DNA from: Methylobacter sp.
GTDB lineage: Bacteria; Pseudomonadota; Gammaproteobacteria; Methylococcales; Methylomonadaceae
NCBI GenBank assembly: GCA_028714995.1
Contig: JAQTLI010000083.1
Span: 1 to 9,120, forward strand
Length of the DNA stretch: 9,120 nucleotides
Direction: 5' to 3'
Shown: positions 1 to 7,124 of the stretch, in pieces
Numbering within the stretch: position 1 is the stretch's first letter
Layout: each line of letters begins with the position of its first letter
The notes under the pieces: generated by a model
Database searches by the model: none
Told to the model about the DNA's origin: nothing
What the model saw: only the letters and a program-made list of their open reading frames with translations
Translations under genes and position numbers: made by a program

Positions 1-819
1 TATGACCTGACCCGGCTGATACTCGGCTCGGAAGGCACCCTGGCGATTATTACCCAAGCCACCTTAAAGCTGACACCGCTGCCGGAAGCCACCAAAACGC
101 TCCGGGCCATTTACAACTCAGTTTTTGATGCAGCCAAAGCCGTTTCCGCCATCATGTCGCAGCCGGTAATCCCCTGCGCACTGGAATTTATCGACGGCAA
201 TGCCATCAACATGATCCGGCAATACTCAGAATCCGATCTGCCTGAACATGCGGGAGCCATGCTCATGATCGAAGTCGATGGACAACGGGAAGGGCTGGAC
301 ACGGCGGCTGAAAAAGTAGCCGCCGCCGCCAAAAACGATGGCCTGTTGAACATCCGACTGGCTCAGACTGATGAAGAAGTGAAGGCGCTCTGGCAAACCC
401 GGAAAGCGCTGTCTCCTGCGTTGCGCAAAGTGGCGCCAAAAAAGATCAATGAAGATGTGGTGGTGCCGGTTACCGAAATGCCCGCATTGATAGCCGGACT
501 GGGCGAGCTTTCAAAAAAATATGACCTTCCCATTATTAACTTTGGCCATGCGGGCAATGGCAATATCCACGTGAATTTATTGCTCGATCCCGATGAACCC
601 GAACAAGGCAGAAAAGCCCACGCTTGCCTAGATGAAATCTTTTCTTTAGTGTTAACGCTCAATGGCACGCTATCCGGCGAGCATGGCGTAGGCCTCGAAA
701 AAAGGGATTTTGTTGATCGAGAACTGGACGTCAATTCTTTGGAATTGATGCGCGCAATTAAACGCCAGTTTGACCCGAACGGCATACTCAATCCCGATAA
801 AATGTTTCCGCTGATATGA
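1..819 (+). CDS. FAD-binding oxidase, GlcD / D-lactate dehydrogenase family (C-terminal part, 5' end outside window)
   Basis: The reading frame is open from base 1 to a TGA at 817-819, giving 272 residues. The N-terminus lies left of the window; whole family members are about 460-480 residues. The fragment begins at the end of the FAD-binding (PCMH-type) domain, with GSEGTL at residues 9-14. It continues into the FAD-linked oxidase C-terminal domain, with FGHAGNGNIH (181-190) and SGEHGVG (225-231), whose histidines are typical of flavin 2-hydroxyacid dehydrogenases, and it ends in the usual FDPNGILNPDKMF. Enzymes of this family oxidise a 2-hydroxyacid such as glycolate or D-lactate to the 2-oxoacid and pass electrons to a membrane or cytochrome acceptor. 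The substrate cannot be decided from this fragment, so I give no symbol. It converges on the pyr cluster, with 51 bp between the stop codons, and is probably an independent unit. Confidence 0.9.
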   Translation, partial: YDLTRLILGSEGTLAIITQATLKLTPLPEATKTLRAIYNSVFDAAKAVSAIMSQPVIPCALEFIDGNAINMIRQYSESDLPEHAGAMLMIEVDGQREGLDTAAEKVAAAAKNDGLLNIRLAQTDEEVKALWQTRKALSPALRKVAPKKINEDVVVPVTEMPALIAGLGELSKKYDLPIINFGHAGNGNIHVNLLLDPDEPEQGRKAHACLDEIFSLVLTLNGTLSGEHGVGLEKRDFVDRELDVNSLELMRAIKRQFDPNGILNPDKMFPLI

Positions 820-870
820 ATCTAAAAGTGAGTATAAAAAAGCCGCGGTGACGATAGACTGGGATCAAGC

Positions 871-2160
871 TCAGCTTTTTCCCAGACTGTGAATAATTTT
901 GCCTGCCTGGAGGGTATGGGTAACCCGACCTTTCAGCGTTTGCCCCCAAAACGGCGTATTAGCGCCCTGACTTCTCCAGTTTTCTGAATTGACCTGCCAT
1001 TCCAGTTCCGGGTCAAAAACACACACATCAGCTGAAAAACCTGGCGTTAATGCACCGTTGTTCAAGCGCAGAACTCGCGCCGGATTTGCGCTCAGTGCTG
1101 CGATACCCTGTTCCAGTGTTATGGCGTGTTGCGTTACCAGTTGGAGCATCAAGGGCAACAGGGTTTCCAGCGATGACATCCCCGGTTCTGTCTCTGGAAA
1201 AGCGCCCAGTTTGGCATCAATATCATGCGGCTGATGATCGGAACAGATACTATTAAGCGTACCCCAGGCTAGACCTTGTCTCAGATACTGCTTATCCGCC
1301 TCGGTGCGTAATGGCGGCAATACATGATAGGCACTGTCAAAAGGCGCCATGTCATTTTCAGTCAGATGCAGTTGATGGATGGCGACATCCGCACTGACAT
1401 CCAGACCATATTTTTTTGCCTGATGTATCTTGATAACCGAACGCTTGCAGCTTAGCTGGCCAAAATGCACGCGGCAGCCGGTCAGCTCGGCTAATTCCAG
1501 GCATTGGGCCAAGGCTATAGTTTCGGCGGCTTCCGGGATGCTGGGCAAACCATAGCGGGTAGCGACCGCGCCTTCATGAGCGCAACCATTGTTACCAAGC
1601 CAATAGTCATTAGGCCGGAACATCAACAATAAATCATGGCTGGCCGCATATTCCATTGCCCGCCTTAATATCAGCAGGTTTCTCACCGGCTGATTGGCAT
1701 TGCCGACTGCAATACAGCCTGCCTGCTTGAGCGACAGCATGGAGCTTAACTCTGTGCCTTCCAGTTTATGGGTGAGTGCCGCGATAGGATAGATTTGAGG
1801 ATAGCCGGCTTTTTCGGCCAGCTCCTTGATCAGCTCTGCAACAGCTGGTGTATCAATTACCGGAACAGTATCTGGCTGCAGGCACAAGGTAGTAACACCG
1901 GCACTGGCGGCAGCAACAGTTTCACTGGCAAAAGTTGCCTTACGGTTTTGTCCCGGCTCCCGCAATCGGGTACTTAAATCTATAAAGCCCGGACAAACGA
2001 TCTGACTGCCGGCATTGATGACCTTATCCGGTTGAAAACCGGCTGGTTCATTAGTTACAGACACAATTTTGCCATCGGCAATATAAACAGAACCGACGCG
2101 ATCTATCTTGTTGGCTGGATCAATGATTCTTCCATGATCGATTTGAATCTGATTCATCAT
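871..2160 (-). CDS. pyrX: Dihydroorotase-like protein PyrX (PyrC'), probably non-catalytic partner of aspartate transcarbamoylase
   Basis: This is a 429-residue amidohydrolase-fold protein of type I dihydroorotase size. The family's metal-binding HxH, normally just before LREPG, is replaced: residues 61-70 read DLSTRLREPG, with S63 and R65 in place of the two histidines. The later histidine of the HCED-type motif is R182 (MFRPND), and that of the HxxHxST-type motif appears as Q235 (HFGQLS). The SDHQPH segment (307-312) keeps its aspartate, D308. Loss of the zinc ligands matches Pseudomonas PyrX/PyrC', which is known to have no dihydroorotase activity but to be needed for assembly of the class A ATCase dodecamer. 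I infer the same role here, so a true PyrC should be encoded elsewhere. The start ATG overlaps the pyrB stop in an ATGA, which indicates translational coupling. It is the last gene of the cluster. Confidence 0.9.
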   Translation of the reverse strand: MMNQIQIDHGRIIDPANKIDRVGSVYIADGKIVSVTNEPAGFQPDKVINAGSQIVCPGFIDLSTRLREPGQNRKATFASETVAAASAGVTTLCLQPDTVPVIDTPAVAELIKELAEKAGYPQIYPIAALTHKLEGTELSSMLSLKQAGCIAVGNANQPVRNLLILRRAMEYAASHDLLLMFRPNDYWLGNNGCAHEGAVATRYGLPSIPEAAETIALAQCLELAELTGCRVHFGQLSCKRSVIKIHQAKKYGLDVSADVAIHQLHLTENDMAPFDSAYHVLPPLRTEADKQYLRQGLAWGTLNSICSDHQPHDIDAKLGAFPETEPGMSSLETLLPLMLQLVTQHAITLEQGIAALSANPARVLRLNNGALTPGFSADVCVFDPELEWQVNSENWRSQGANTPFWGQTLKGRVTHTLQAGKIIHSLGKS

Positions 2161-3119
2161 ACTGCTCCCGGTTTCTGCATCGCCATCGACATAACTGCCA
2201 TACGCACGGCTATGCCATTGCTGACTTGTTTGAGTATGACTGACTGCGGGCCGTCAGCCACTTTTGAGTCAATTTCCACACCCCGGTTAATCGGCCCTGG
2301 ATGCATGACGATGGCATCGGGCCTGGCGATTTTAAGCTTATCTTCAGTGAGGCCGAAACATTTGAAATATTCACTTTCACTGGGCAACAATGCCGAACTC
2401 ATCCGCTCTTTTTGCAAACGCAGCATGATGATGACATCAATATCTTTAAGACCTTCGGTCAAATTATGTGAAACTCTAACGCCTAAGGTTTCAACATAGG
2501 CCGGCAGCAAAGTCTTGGGGGCAATCACCCTGACCTCCGCAACGCCCAAGGTATTTAATGCCTGAATCTCTGAGCGCGCCACTCTGGAATGCAAAATATC
2601 GCCAATAATGGCCACTCGTAAATTGGAAAAATCTTTTTTTATCTGGCGGATGGTAAACATATCCAGCATGGCCTGCGTCGGATGAGCATGCTGGCCGTCA
2701 CCGGCATTGATAACGCTGATATGCGGTGCAGTCTGCTGGGCGATGAAGTGCGCCGCACCGCTAATCGCGTGACGCACGACAAACATGTCGACAAACATGG
2801 CTTCCAGATTGCGTATGGTATCGAGCAGGCTTTCGCCTTTTGACGTTGCCGAGGTCGCAATGTTCATGCTTAACACATCAGCGGACAATCGTGTGGCTGC
2901 GAGTTCAAAGGTCGTTCTCGTGCGGGTGCTGTTTTCAAAAAACAGATTAACGATGGTTTTGCCGCGCAATAGCGGAACTTTTTTAACCTGTTGCTCGGAC
3001 ATGCCGGCGAAAGACTCGGCGGTATCAAGAATTTCTGTCAATAAGCTCTTGCTCAGACCTTCAATGGTCAGAAAGTGCTTAAGCTTGCCTTCCGCATTTA
3101 ATTGCAGGGTATCACTCAT
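2157..3119 (-). CDS. pyrB: Aspartate carbamoyltransferase catalytic subunit
   Basis: The 320-residue protein makes N-carbamoyl-L-aspartate from carbamoyl phosphate and L-aspartate, the committed step of pyrimidine synthesis in the cytoplasm. The carbamoyl-phosphate site is FFENSTRTRT (60-69, with STRTR at 64-68). The mobile loop has SKGES (93-97), R116-H117 follows, and HPTQ lies at 146-149. The aspartate domain has the MLRLQKERM segment and HPGPINRG near the C-terminus. The N-terminus has several residues ahead of the E. coli catalytic-chain start, ending in LKHFLTIEGL, as in Pseudomonas-type enzymes that bind PyrX and carry nucleotide regulation themselves. No pyrI lies next to it, which fits. 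It is 3 bp downstream of pyrR and overlaps pyrX by 4 bp. All expected catalytic motifs look intact. Confidence 0.97.
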   Translation of the reverse strand: MSDTLQLNAEGKLKHFLTIEGLSKSLLTEILDTAESFAGMSEQQVKKVPLLRGKTIVNLFFENSTRTRTTFELAATRLSADVLSMNIATSATSKGESLLDTIRNLEAMFVDMFVVRHAISGAAHFIAQQTAPHISVINAGDGQHAHPTQAMLDMFTIRQIKKDFSNLRVAIIGDILHSRVARSEIQALNTLGVAEVRVIAPKTLLPAYVETLGVRVSHNLTEGLKDIDVIIMLRLQKERMSSALLPSESEYFKCFGLTEDKLKIARPDAIVMHPGPINRGVEIDSKVADGPQSVILKQVSNGIAVRMAVMSMAMQKPGAV

Positions 3120-3122
3120 GAT

Positions 3123-3629
3123 TTATGCTGCCGCATTGATAGTTAGTATATGAATGGCTAATGGTTCAGGGCCTGTCAGTTTGATCCGCTGATCTGCATT
3201 TAAGGTGATACGGGTGCCAACGCAGTCTGGATTGAGTGGAATCTCCCTGCCATCCCGCTCTATCAGCACGGCCAGAACAATCTGGTTTGGTCGGCCGTAA
3301 TCAAAAATTTCATTCATTGCTGCGCGGATAGTTCTGCCGGTATAAAAAACATCATCGATCAGGATAATGTCGCGACCCTCGATATGCATCGGCAACTGGC
3401 TGGGTTTGACATTGGGATTGACGCCGATTTGCGAAAAATCATCACGATAAAATGAAATATCCAGCAGCCCCAAAGGCTCGCTGATATTTAAACGCCGGTG
3501 CATTTGCTCGGCAATCCATACGCCGCCGGTACGAATGCCTATCATCAAAGGGTTAATCAGATGTCTTTCATCTATGATGCGCTTTAGCTCGGCTTCCAGC
3601 TTGTTCAGTAAGTCGTCGATTTTTAACAC
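3123..3629 (-). CDS. pyrR: PyrR, pyrimidine operon regulator / uracil phosphoribosyltransferase family
   Basis: The 168-residue type I phosphoribosyltransferase-fold protein has the PRPP-binding motif IILIDDVFYTGRT at 88-100 and an earlier GIRTGGVWIA segment (31-40), both typical of PyrR. In Gram-positive bacteria PyrR binds pyr mRNA and controls attenuation, with weak uracil phosphoribosyltransferase activity. In Pseudomonas the homologue is next to pyrBX and is regarded as a regulator. The start codon is GTG, directly after the ruvX TAA with no spacer; an AGAGGA-type ribosome binding site within the end of ruvX supports this start. I see no room for a leader attenuator immediately upstream, because ruvX coding sequence abuts it. 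Which function it serves here, RNA binding or enzyme, is not visible from sequence. Confidence 0.94.
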   Translation of the reverse strand: MLKIDDLLNKLEAELKRIIDERHLINPLMIGIRTGGVWIAEQMHRRLNISEPLGLLDISFYRDDFSQIGVNPNVKPSQLPMHIEGRDIILIDDVFYTGRTIRAAMNEIFDYGRPNQIVLAVLIERDGREIPLNPDCVGTRITLNADQRIKLTGPEPLAIHILTINAAA

Positions 3630-4094
3630 TTAACGGTCCTCTTTCGCATGGTCATTTAGCCAGGTCTGCAAGATAAGCTGGGCAGCAAGTTGATCCTGTA
3701 CTTCCCAGAGTTTTGTTGCATTAATTTTGACTTCATCAAATAACATTTGTTTAGCTTCAAATGTCGACAAGGTTTCATCCTGTTGATAAACAGGCAGTTG
3801 ATATCGACCTTCCAGCTGTCGACAGAATTTTAACATACGCGGCGTAACCAAATTATCCGCGCCATCGTGCTGTTTTGAAATACCGACCACTAAACCCGCA
3901 GGTCGCCACTCTTGTATCAGCTTGCTGATTATTTTCCAATCGGGATTTTGATTGATTGAGCGAATCGTTTGCAACGGGCTTGCTGTGCCGGTGGTCGTTT
4001 GACCGACGGCTGCGCCTATTTTTTTAGTGCCGAAATCAAAACCGAGATAGGTATCAGTATTTGCTTTGCCCAATAATGGATCTTGCTTAGCCAT
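3630..4094 (-). CDS. ruvX: RuvX/YqgF, putative pre-16S rRNA nuclease (Holliday junction resolvase-like)
   Basis: The 154-residue protein has an RNase H-like fold. The first acidic residue is D20 in GFDFGTK (18-24). The mid motif VVGISKQHDG matches the family's VGLP-type loop, QQDETLST carries the conserved DE pair, and the C-terminal WEVQDQLAAQLILQTWL contains the last conserved aspartate. The family is known in E. coli for processing the 5' end of 16S rRNA and was earlier proposed as a junction resolvase. Its start ATG lies inside the yqgE 3' end (8-bp overlap), and its stop touches the pyrR start. The N-terminus before the first strand is about 10-15 residues longer than in many homologues. 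No strong ribosome binding site precedes it, so translation may be coupled or the true start may be slightly downstream. Confidence 0.93.
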   Translation of the reverse strand: MAKQDPLLGKANTDTYLGFDFGTKKIGAAVGQTTTGTASPLQTIRSINQNPDWKIISKLIQEWRPAGLVVGISKQHDGADNLVTPRMLKFCRQLEGRYQLPVYQQDETLSTFEAKQMLFDEVKINATKLWEVQDQLAAQLILQTWLNDHAKEDR

Positions 4095-4650
4095 GCCCTG
4101 CCGGTGTTGTTAACTGATTGATGTCAATTCCAATTTGATCGGCCGCCGCACTCCAGCGCAAGTCAATCGGCGTATCAAATAAAACCTGTTTGGCATAAGG
4201 TGTATTGAGCCAGGCGTTATCCATGATTTCTTTTTCTAATTGACCCTCAGCCCAACCGGCATAACCCAAAGCTACCAGATATTGTTCAGGACCCTCTCCT
4301 GCCGCAATGGCCTCAAGTACGTCACGGGAAGTCGTCAGGGAAATTGTCTCTGAAACAGCCATCGTCGCATTCCAGTCTCCGCCGGAAGTATGTATCACGA
4401 AACCGCGCTCCTGCTGCACAGGGCCTCCATCAAAAACAGTGACTTCAGCCGCAGTCAGGGAAGTAACACGTATATCCATTTGTTTGAAAATTTCACCCAA
4501 CTTCATATCCGTTAACCTATTAATGATTATGCCTAATGCACCGGCTTCATTGTGCTGGCATAAATAAGTCACCGTATGGACAAAATTAGGATCGGCCAAA
4601 TTGGGCATGGCGATAATAAATTGGTTATTTAAGTAGGTAGCTCTGGTCAT
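4087..4650 (-). CDS. yqgE: YqgE/AlgH family protein (DUF179)
   Basis: The 187-residue protein has the family hallmarks: an N-terminal LNNQFIIAMPNLADPNF (7-23), then TVTYLCQHNEAGALGIIINR (26-45), a DGGPVQQERGFVIH segment in the middle and the ALGYAGWAEGQLEKEI segment near the C-terminus. The biochemical function is unknown. In P. aeruginosa the homologue AlgH was named for an effect on alginate genes. It almost always lies immediately before ruvX, as here (8-bp overlap). A 40-bp gap separates it from tonB upstream, the largest gap inside the cluster. A short AAGG sits only 3 bases before the ATG, which is a weak ribosome binding site. Confidence 0.93.
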   Translation of the reverse strand: MTRATYLNNQFIIAMPNLADPNFVHTVTYLCQHNEAGALGIIINRLTDMKLGEIFKQMDIRVTSLTAAEVTVFDGGPVQQERGFVIHTSGGDWNATMAVSETISLTTSRDVLEAIAAGEGPEQYLVALGYAGWAEGQLEKEIMDNAWLNTPYAKQVLFDTPIDLRWSAAADQIGIDINQLTTPAGHG

Positions 4651-4690
4651 GTGCCTTAGTATCGAAGGTTATGATTGACTCTGCAAATAT

Positions 4691-5566
4691 TTATGGCGAA
4701 GTCATCCCTGACTCATCAGAAAACTTCCAAACCCTTGTTATTACCAGAACATCAAGCTCTTTAAGTAACTCCAAGGGTAAGGGAGCAAATGGCGCACTCA
4801 TACGGACAATTCTTTTAGCCGCCTCATCCAGCGCAGGATTTCCCGAAGACTGACTTATGCGTATGCTGTAAATACTGCCATCCGCCTTAATCCCGACATC
4901 CATGGTCAAAGTACCGGAAAAGTCTTTCTTGGCAGCCACTTCCGGGTAATTAAGATTACCGGTGCGCTCCACCTTACCTTCCCAATCCTTCATGTATTGT
5001 GCGGCAACATATTTATGCGCGCTCACCGAATCAACAAATTTTATCTTGGCTTGCTCGGAACTTTGCTGGCTAAGCCTGATTTCTGTGCCCAATTGTGTAA
5101 TTTGTTGCTGCAATGTCTCAGCCGACAACTGTGGACGCTTTTCAGTATGCTGCCCAGTATCCGGCTCGCTTGCCGTGACAACTTTCTTTTCAGCCTTTTC
5201 CTGGGTAATCATTTTTTGTGCTGCTTTGGGTTTGCTTTCTACTGGCGCGCTCTTTTTGATCTCCTTTACCTGGCTATTGCCCTGACTGGGGAGTTGTTGC
5301 GGGGGTGGCTCAGGCTTCTGACTTGTTACACCCGCGCCTATCTGATTTTCCTGAGCCAGAAATTGTGCATTTTTAGGCGCTTTTTTTGCGGGCGTATTAA
5401 CCAGAATAATATCAATGGATCTGCTTACCTTCTCCGGCTGAGGCGCGTTGAAATTCAAGCCCAATACAATGACAATATGAACGATGGCCGCTACAAACAA
5501 GGCTATCAATAAAGAATCATTATTAGATAGGGAGGCAGGTCGACCGAATATTGCCTGATTTGTCAT
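4691..5566 (-). CDS. tonB: TonB-family energy transducer, TonB3-like
   Basis: The 291-residue inner-membrane protein starts at an ATG one base after the gshB stop codon. Residues 1-17 are cytoplasmic, and 18-39 form the single signal-anchor helix, keeping the histidine typical of TonB (H30), with alanine (A26) where E. coli has the serine of its SxxxH motif. A Pro/Gln/Lys-rich periplasmic spacer follows (about 59-175, with PEPPPQQLP at 85-93). The C-terminal TonB domain begins near KVERTGNLNYP (YP at 207-208) and carries SSGNPALDEAAKRIV. The stretch QYMKDWEGKVERTGNLNYPE resembles what I recall of P. aeruginosa TonB3, which occupies the same place between gshB and algH and is linked to twitching motility. 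No exbB/exbD lies nearby, so its proton-motive partners are elsewhere. A frame extension to 5665 exists but would overlap gshB by 98 bp, so I rejected it. Confidence 0.92.
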   Translation of the reverse strand: MTNQAIFGRPASLSNNDSLLIALFVAAIVHIVIVLGLNFNAPQPEKVSRSIDIILVNTPAKKAPKNAQFLAQENQIGAGVTSQKPEPPPQQLPSQGNSQVKEIKKSAPVESKPKAAQKMITQEKAEKKVVTASEPDTGQHTEKRPQLSAETLQQQITQLGTEIRLSQQSSEQAKIKFVDSVSAHKYVAAQYMKDWEGKVERTGNLNYPEVAAKKDFSGTLTMDVGIKADGSIYSIRISQSSGNPALDEAAKRIVRMSAPFAPLPLELLKELDVLVITRVWKFSDESGMTSP

Positions 5567-5567
5567 A

Positions 5568-6515
5568 TTATTGAAGGACGTTTTCAATATGATCCATGAG
5601 TTGGCCAGTAATATTAAGCCCAAATTGGCGATCAAGCTCCTGAACACAAGTAGGGCTGGTAACATTGATTTCGGTAAGCGTATCGCCTATTACATCAATT
5701 CCGACAAAAACCAGCCCTTTTTCCCGAAGCGTAGGCCCCACCTGGCTTGCAATCCAACAATCTCGCTCGGTTAATTCCCGGCCTTCCGCCCGCCCTCCGG
5801 CAGCCAGATTTCCGCGGGTTTCGCCCTGGGCGGGAATGCGCGCCAGAGCATATGGCACCGCCTCACCATTGACCAGCAAGATACGCTTATCACCGTCTTT
5901 AATTTCCGGCAGATATTTTTGCGCCATCACATATCGGCTATTGTACTGGGTCATGGTTTCCAGAATCACACTCAGATTGGGATCTCCCTCGCGCAAATGA
6001 AAAATAGAGGTTCCGCCCATTCCGTCTAGCGGTTTTAAAATGATTTCTCCCTGTTCCTGTAAGAAACTCCTGATTCTGGCAGGCTCTCTGGCAACCAGAG
6101 TTTCTGCACAGCAGTGTGGAAACCAAGCCGTAAACAGCTTCTCATTGGCATCCCGCAATGACTGCGGTTTGTTTATAACATAAACGCCCATGCTTTCCGC
6201 TCGTTCCAGCAGATAAGTTGCATAGATATATTCCTGATCAAAAGGCGGATCTTTACGCATCATAATAACATCCAGCTCGTCCAGCGGAATGTCCTGCTCA
6301 ACGATAAACTCATGCCACTTTTTCTCATCCCGCTGAACTTTGATGATTCGCGTTCTGGCATAAGCCTTGCCGTTTCTTAGAAACAAATCATTGAGTTCCA
6401 TATAATGCAATTCCCAACCTCTGGATTGGGCTTCAAGCAGCATCGCAAAACTGGTGTCTTTTTTTATGTTGATATGATCAATGGAGTCCATGACCATGCC
6501 GAGTTTAATAGGCAT
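5568..6515 (-). CDS. gshB: Glutathione synthetase
   Basis: The 315-residue protein has the usual bacterial GshB length. It ligates gamma-glutamylcysteine to glycine with ATP, the second step of glutathione synthesis, in the cytoplasm. The N-terminal domain starts KLGMVMDSIDHINIKKDTSF (4-23) and contains MMRKDPPFDQEY (85-96). The ATP-grasp part has the lysine and glycine-rich loop ILKPLDGMGGTS (159-170), DGDKRILLVNGE (207-218), GNLAAGG (235-241) and EINVTSPT (282-289), whose Glu and Asn are expected Mg-ATP ligands. All key motifs look intact. It is the first gene of the minus-strand cluster, diverging from rpmB, and tonB follows one base after its stop. The start ATG is preceded by a GGGA-type ribosome binding site. 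Confidence 0.97.
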   Translation of the reverse strand: MPIKLGMVMDSIDHINIKKDTSFAMLLEAQSRGWELHYMELNDLFLRNGKAYARTRIIKVQRDEKKWHEFIVEQDIPLDELDVIMMRKDPPFDQEYIYATYLLERAESMGVYVINKPQSLRDANEKLFTAWFPHCCAETLVAREPARIRSFLQEQGEIILKPLDGMGGTSIFHLREGDPNLSVILETMTQYNSRYVMAQKYLPEIKDGDKRILLVNGEAVPYALARIPAQGETRGNLAAGGRAEGRELTERDCWIASQVGPTLREKGLVFVGIDVIGDTLTEINVTSPTCVQELDRQFGLNITGQLMDHIENVLQ

Positions 6516-6573
6516 TATTGTCCCGTTGTAATTACTTGAAAAACAAAATAGTTGTCTAATCTATGAGGGGCAT

Positions 6574-6602
6574 TTTATAGATTGTTGTTTACCTTGAAAA
6601 GA
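6574..6602 (+). repeat. Intergenic two-part element, copy 1
   Basis: TTTATAGATTG (6574-6584) and CTTGAAAAGA (6593-6602) occur in this order, 8 bases apart, between gshB and rpmB. The same two blocks lie side by side in the second divergent intergenic region at 8622-8642. In this copy the 8-base insert contains most of the rpmB -35 box. Confidence 0.45.
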
Positions 6603-6616
6603 TTTTTTGGTATAAA
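6588..6616 (+). promoter_or_regulatory. Sigma-70-type promoter of rpmB-rpmG
   Basis: A -35 TTTACC (6588-6593) and a -10 TATAAA (6611-6616) are separated by exactly 17 bp. The -10 is directly preceded by TGG, an extended -10 motif. Transcription would start near 6623, giving a leader of about 37 bases. The rpmB ribosome binding site AGAGG (6649-6653) lies 6 bases before the ATG. The position and quality fit a strongly expressed ribosomal protein operon. Confidence 0.65.
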
Positions 6617-6659
6617 GCTCGGCTAACTTTTGAATTTAGGCACATATTAGAGGTTAATC

Positions 6660-6896
6660 ATGTCCAGAGTATGTCAAATAACAGGCAAACGCCCAGTTAC
6701 AGGTAATAATGTTTCACACGCTAACAACAAAACCAGAAGACGCTTTTGTCCAAATCTGCAACACCACAGATTCTGGGTAGAGAGCGAAAACCGCTGGGTT
6801 CGTCTCAGAATTTCCACTAAAGGCATGCGTATCATCGACAAGAAAGGCATTGATGCCGTTCTTGCAGATTTACGTAAATCTGGCGAAAATGTTTAA
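6660..6896 (+). CDS. rpmB: 50S ribosomal protein L28
   Basis: The 78-residue basic protein matches the bacterial L28 length and pattern. It begins MSRVCQITGKRPVTGNNVSH and continues with NKTRRRFCPNL and the conserved FWVESENRWVRLRIS and KGMRIIDKKGID segments. It is part of the large ribosomal subunit. The usual paired CxxC zinc motifs of the zinc-binding L28 form are absent (only C5 and C30), so this is the zinc-independent type normal for gammaproteobacteria. It is followed after 12 bp by rpmG in the standard rpmB-rpmG operon. The start is fixed by an AGAGG site at 6649-6653. Confidence 0.97.
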   Translation: MSRVCQITGKRPVTGNNVSHANNKTRRRFCPNLQHHRFWVESENRWVRLRISTKGMRIIDKKGIDAVLADLRKSGENV

Positions 6897-6908
6897 GGGG
6901 ATAGAAAA

Positions 6909-7064
6909 ATGCGCGATAAAATTAAATTGATTTCTACTGAAGGCACCGGGCACTTCTACACAACAACAAAAAACAAGCGGACAATGCCTGAAAAAATGGA
7001 GATCAAAAAATTTGATCCTGTTGTTCGTAAGCACGTTATTTATAAAGAAGCCAAAATCAAATAG
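6909..7064 (+). CDS. rpmG: 50S ribosomal protein L33
   Basis: A 51-residue basic protein starts MRDKIKLISTEGTGHFYTTT, continues KNKRTMPEKMEIKKFDPVVRKH and ends in IYKEAKIK, which is the L33 pattern and length. It contains no cysteine, so it is the zinc-free form. A strong AAGGGG ribosome binding site (6895-6900) overlaps the rpmB stop codon and lies 8 bases before the ATG. It is cotranscribed with rpmB and followed by a hairpin terminator. Confidence 0.97.
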   Translation: MRDKIKLISTEGTGHFYTTTKNKRTMPEKMEIKKFDPVVRKHVIYKEAKIK

Positions 7065-7096
7065 TTTGTTAATAACTTCTTTTAAGTTGCCTGGCT

Positions 7097-7124
7097 AACC
7101 ACAGCTGATTTCAGCTGTGGTTTT
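7097..7124 (+). terminator. Intrinsic terminator of rpmB-rpmG
   Basis: An 11-bp perfect stem with arms AACCACAGCTG (7097-7107) and CAGCTGTGGTT (7112-7122) closes a 4-base ATTT loop and runs into TTTT (7121-7124). It lies 32 bp after the rpmG stop. The T-run is short, but the stem is long and perfect. Confidence 0.8.

Larger units (their letters stand above)
6516..6659. promoter_or_regulatory. Divergent intergenic region gshB / rpmB
   Basis: This 144-bp AT-rich region separates gshB (-) from rpmB (+) and must hold promoters for both directions. It contains the rpmB promoter listed separately. A 7-bp inverted repeat has arms AATCTAT (6558-6564) and ATAGATT (6577-6583). On the minus strand TATAAA (6579-6574) could be a -10 for gshB, but its best -35 (TTTTCA) would be only 15 bp away, so the gshB promoter stays uncertain. 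Confidence 0.5.

Noticed and set aside
363..791. 142-codon minus-strand frame inside the FAD oxidase gene
   Set aside because: Shadow of the real coding strand; the Ser-rich composition is typical of an antisense translation.
859..885. Hairpin at the convergent ends of the FAD oxidase and pyrX (arms CTGGGA and TCCCAG, inner AAGC/GCTT)
   Set aside because: The stem is interrupted by a 2x2 mismatch, it overlaps the pyrX stop codon and no proper T-run follows on either strand. It might contribute to termination but is too weak to call.
2032..2499. 155-codon plus-strand frame across the pyrB/pyrX junction
   Set aside because: It is antisense to two genes with full family motifs, has no ribosome binding site and matches no family I recognise.
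4997..5512. 171-codon open frame on the plus strand inside tonB
   Set aside because: It is antisense to a well-supported gene. Its Leu/Cys/Phe-rich product mirrors the Gln/Lys/Ala-rich spacer of TonB, with no family resemblance.
5567..5665. N-terminal extension of tonB by 33 residues (start at 5665)
   Set aside because: It would overlap gshB by 98 bp and add a second hydrophobic stretch ahead of the TonB anchor. The ATG at 5566, one base after the gshB stop, gives a normal TonB N-terminus.
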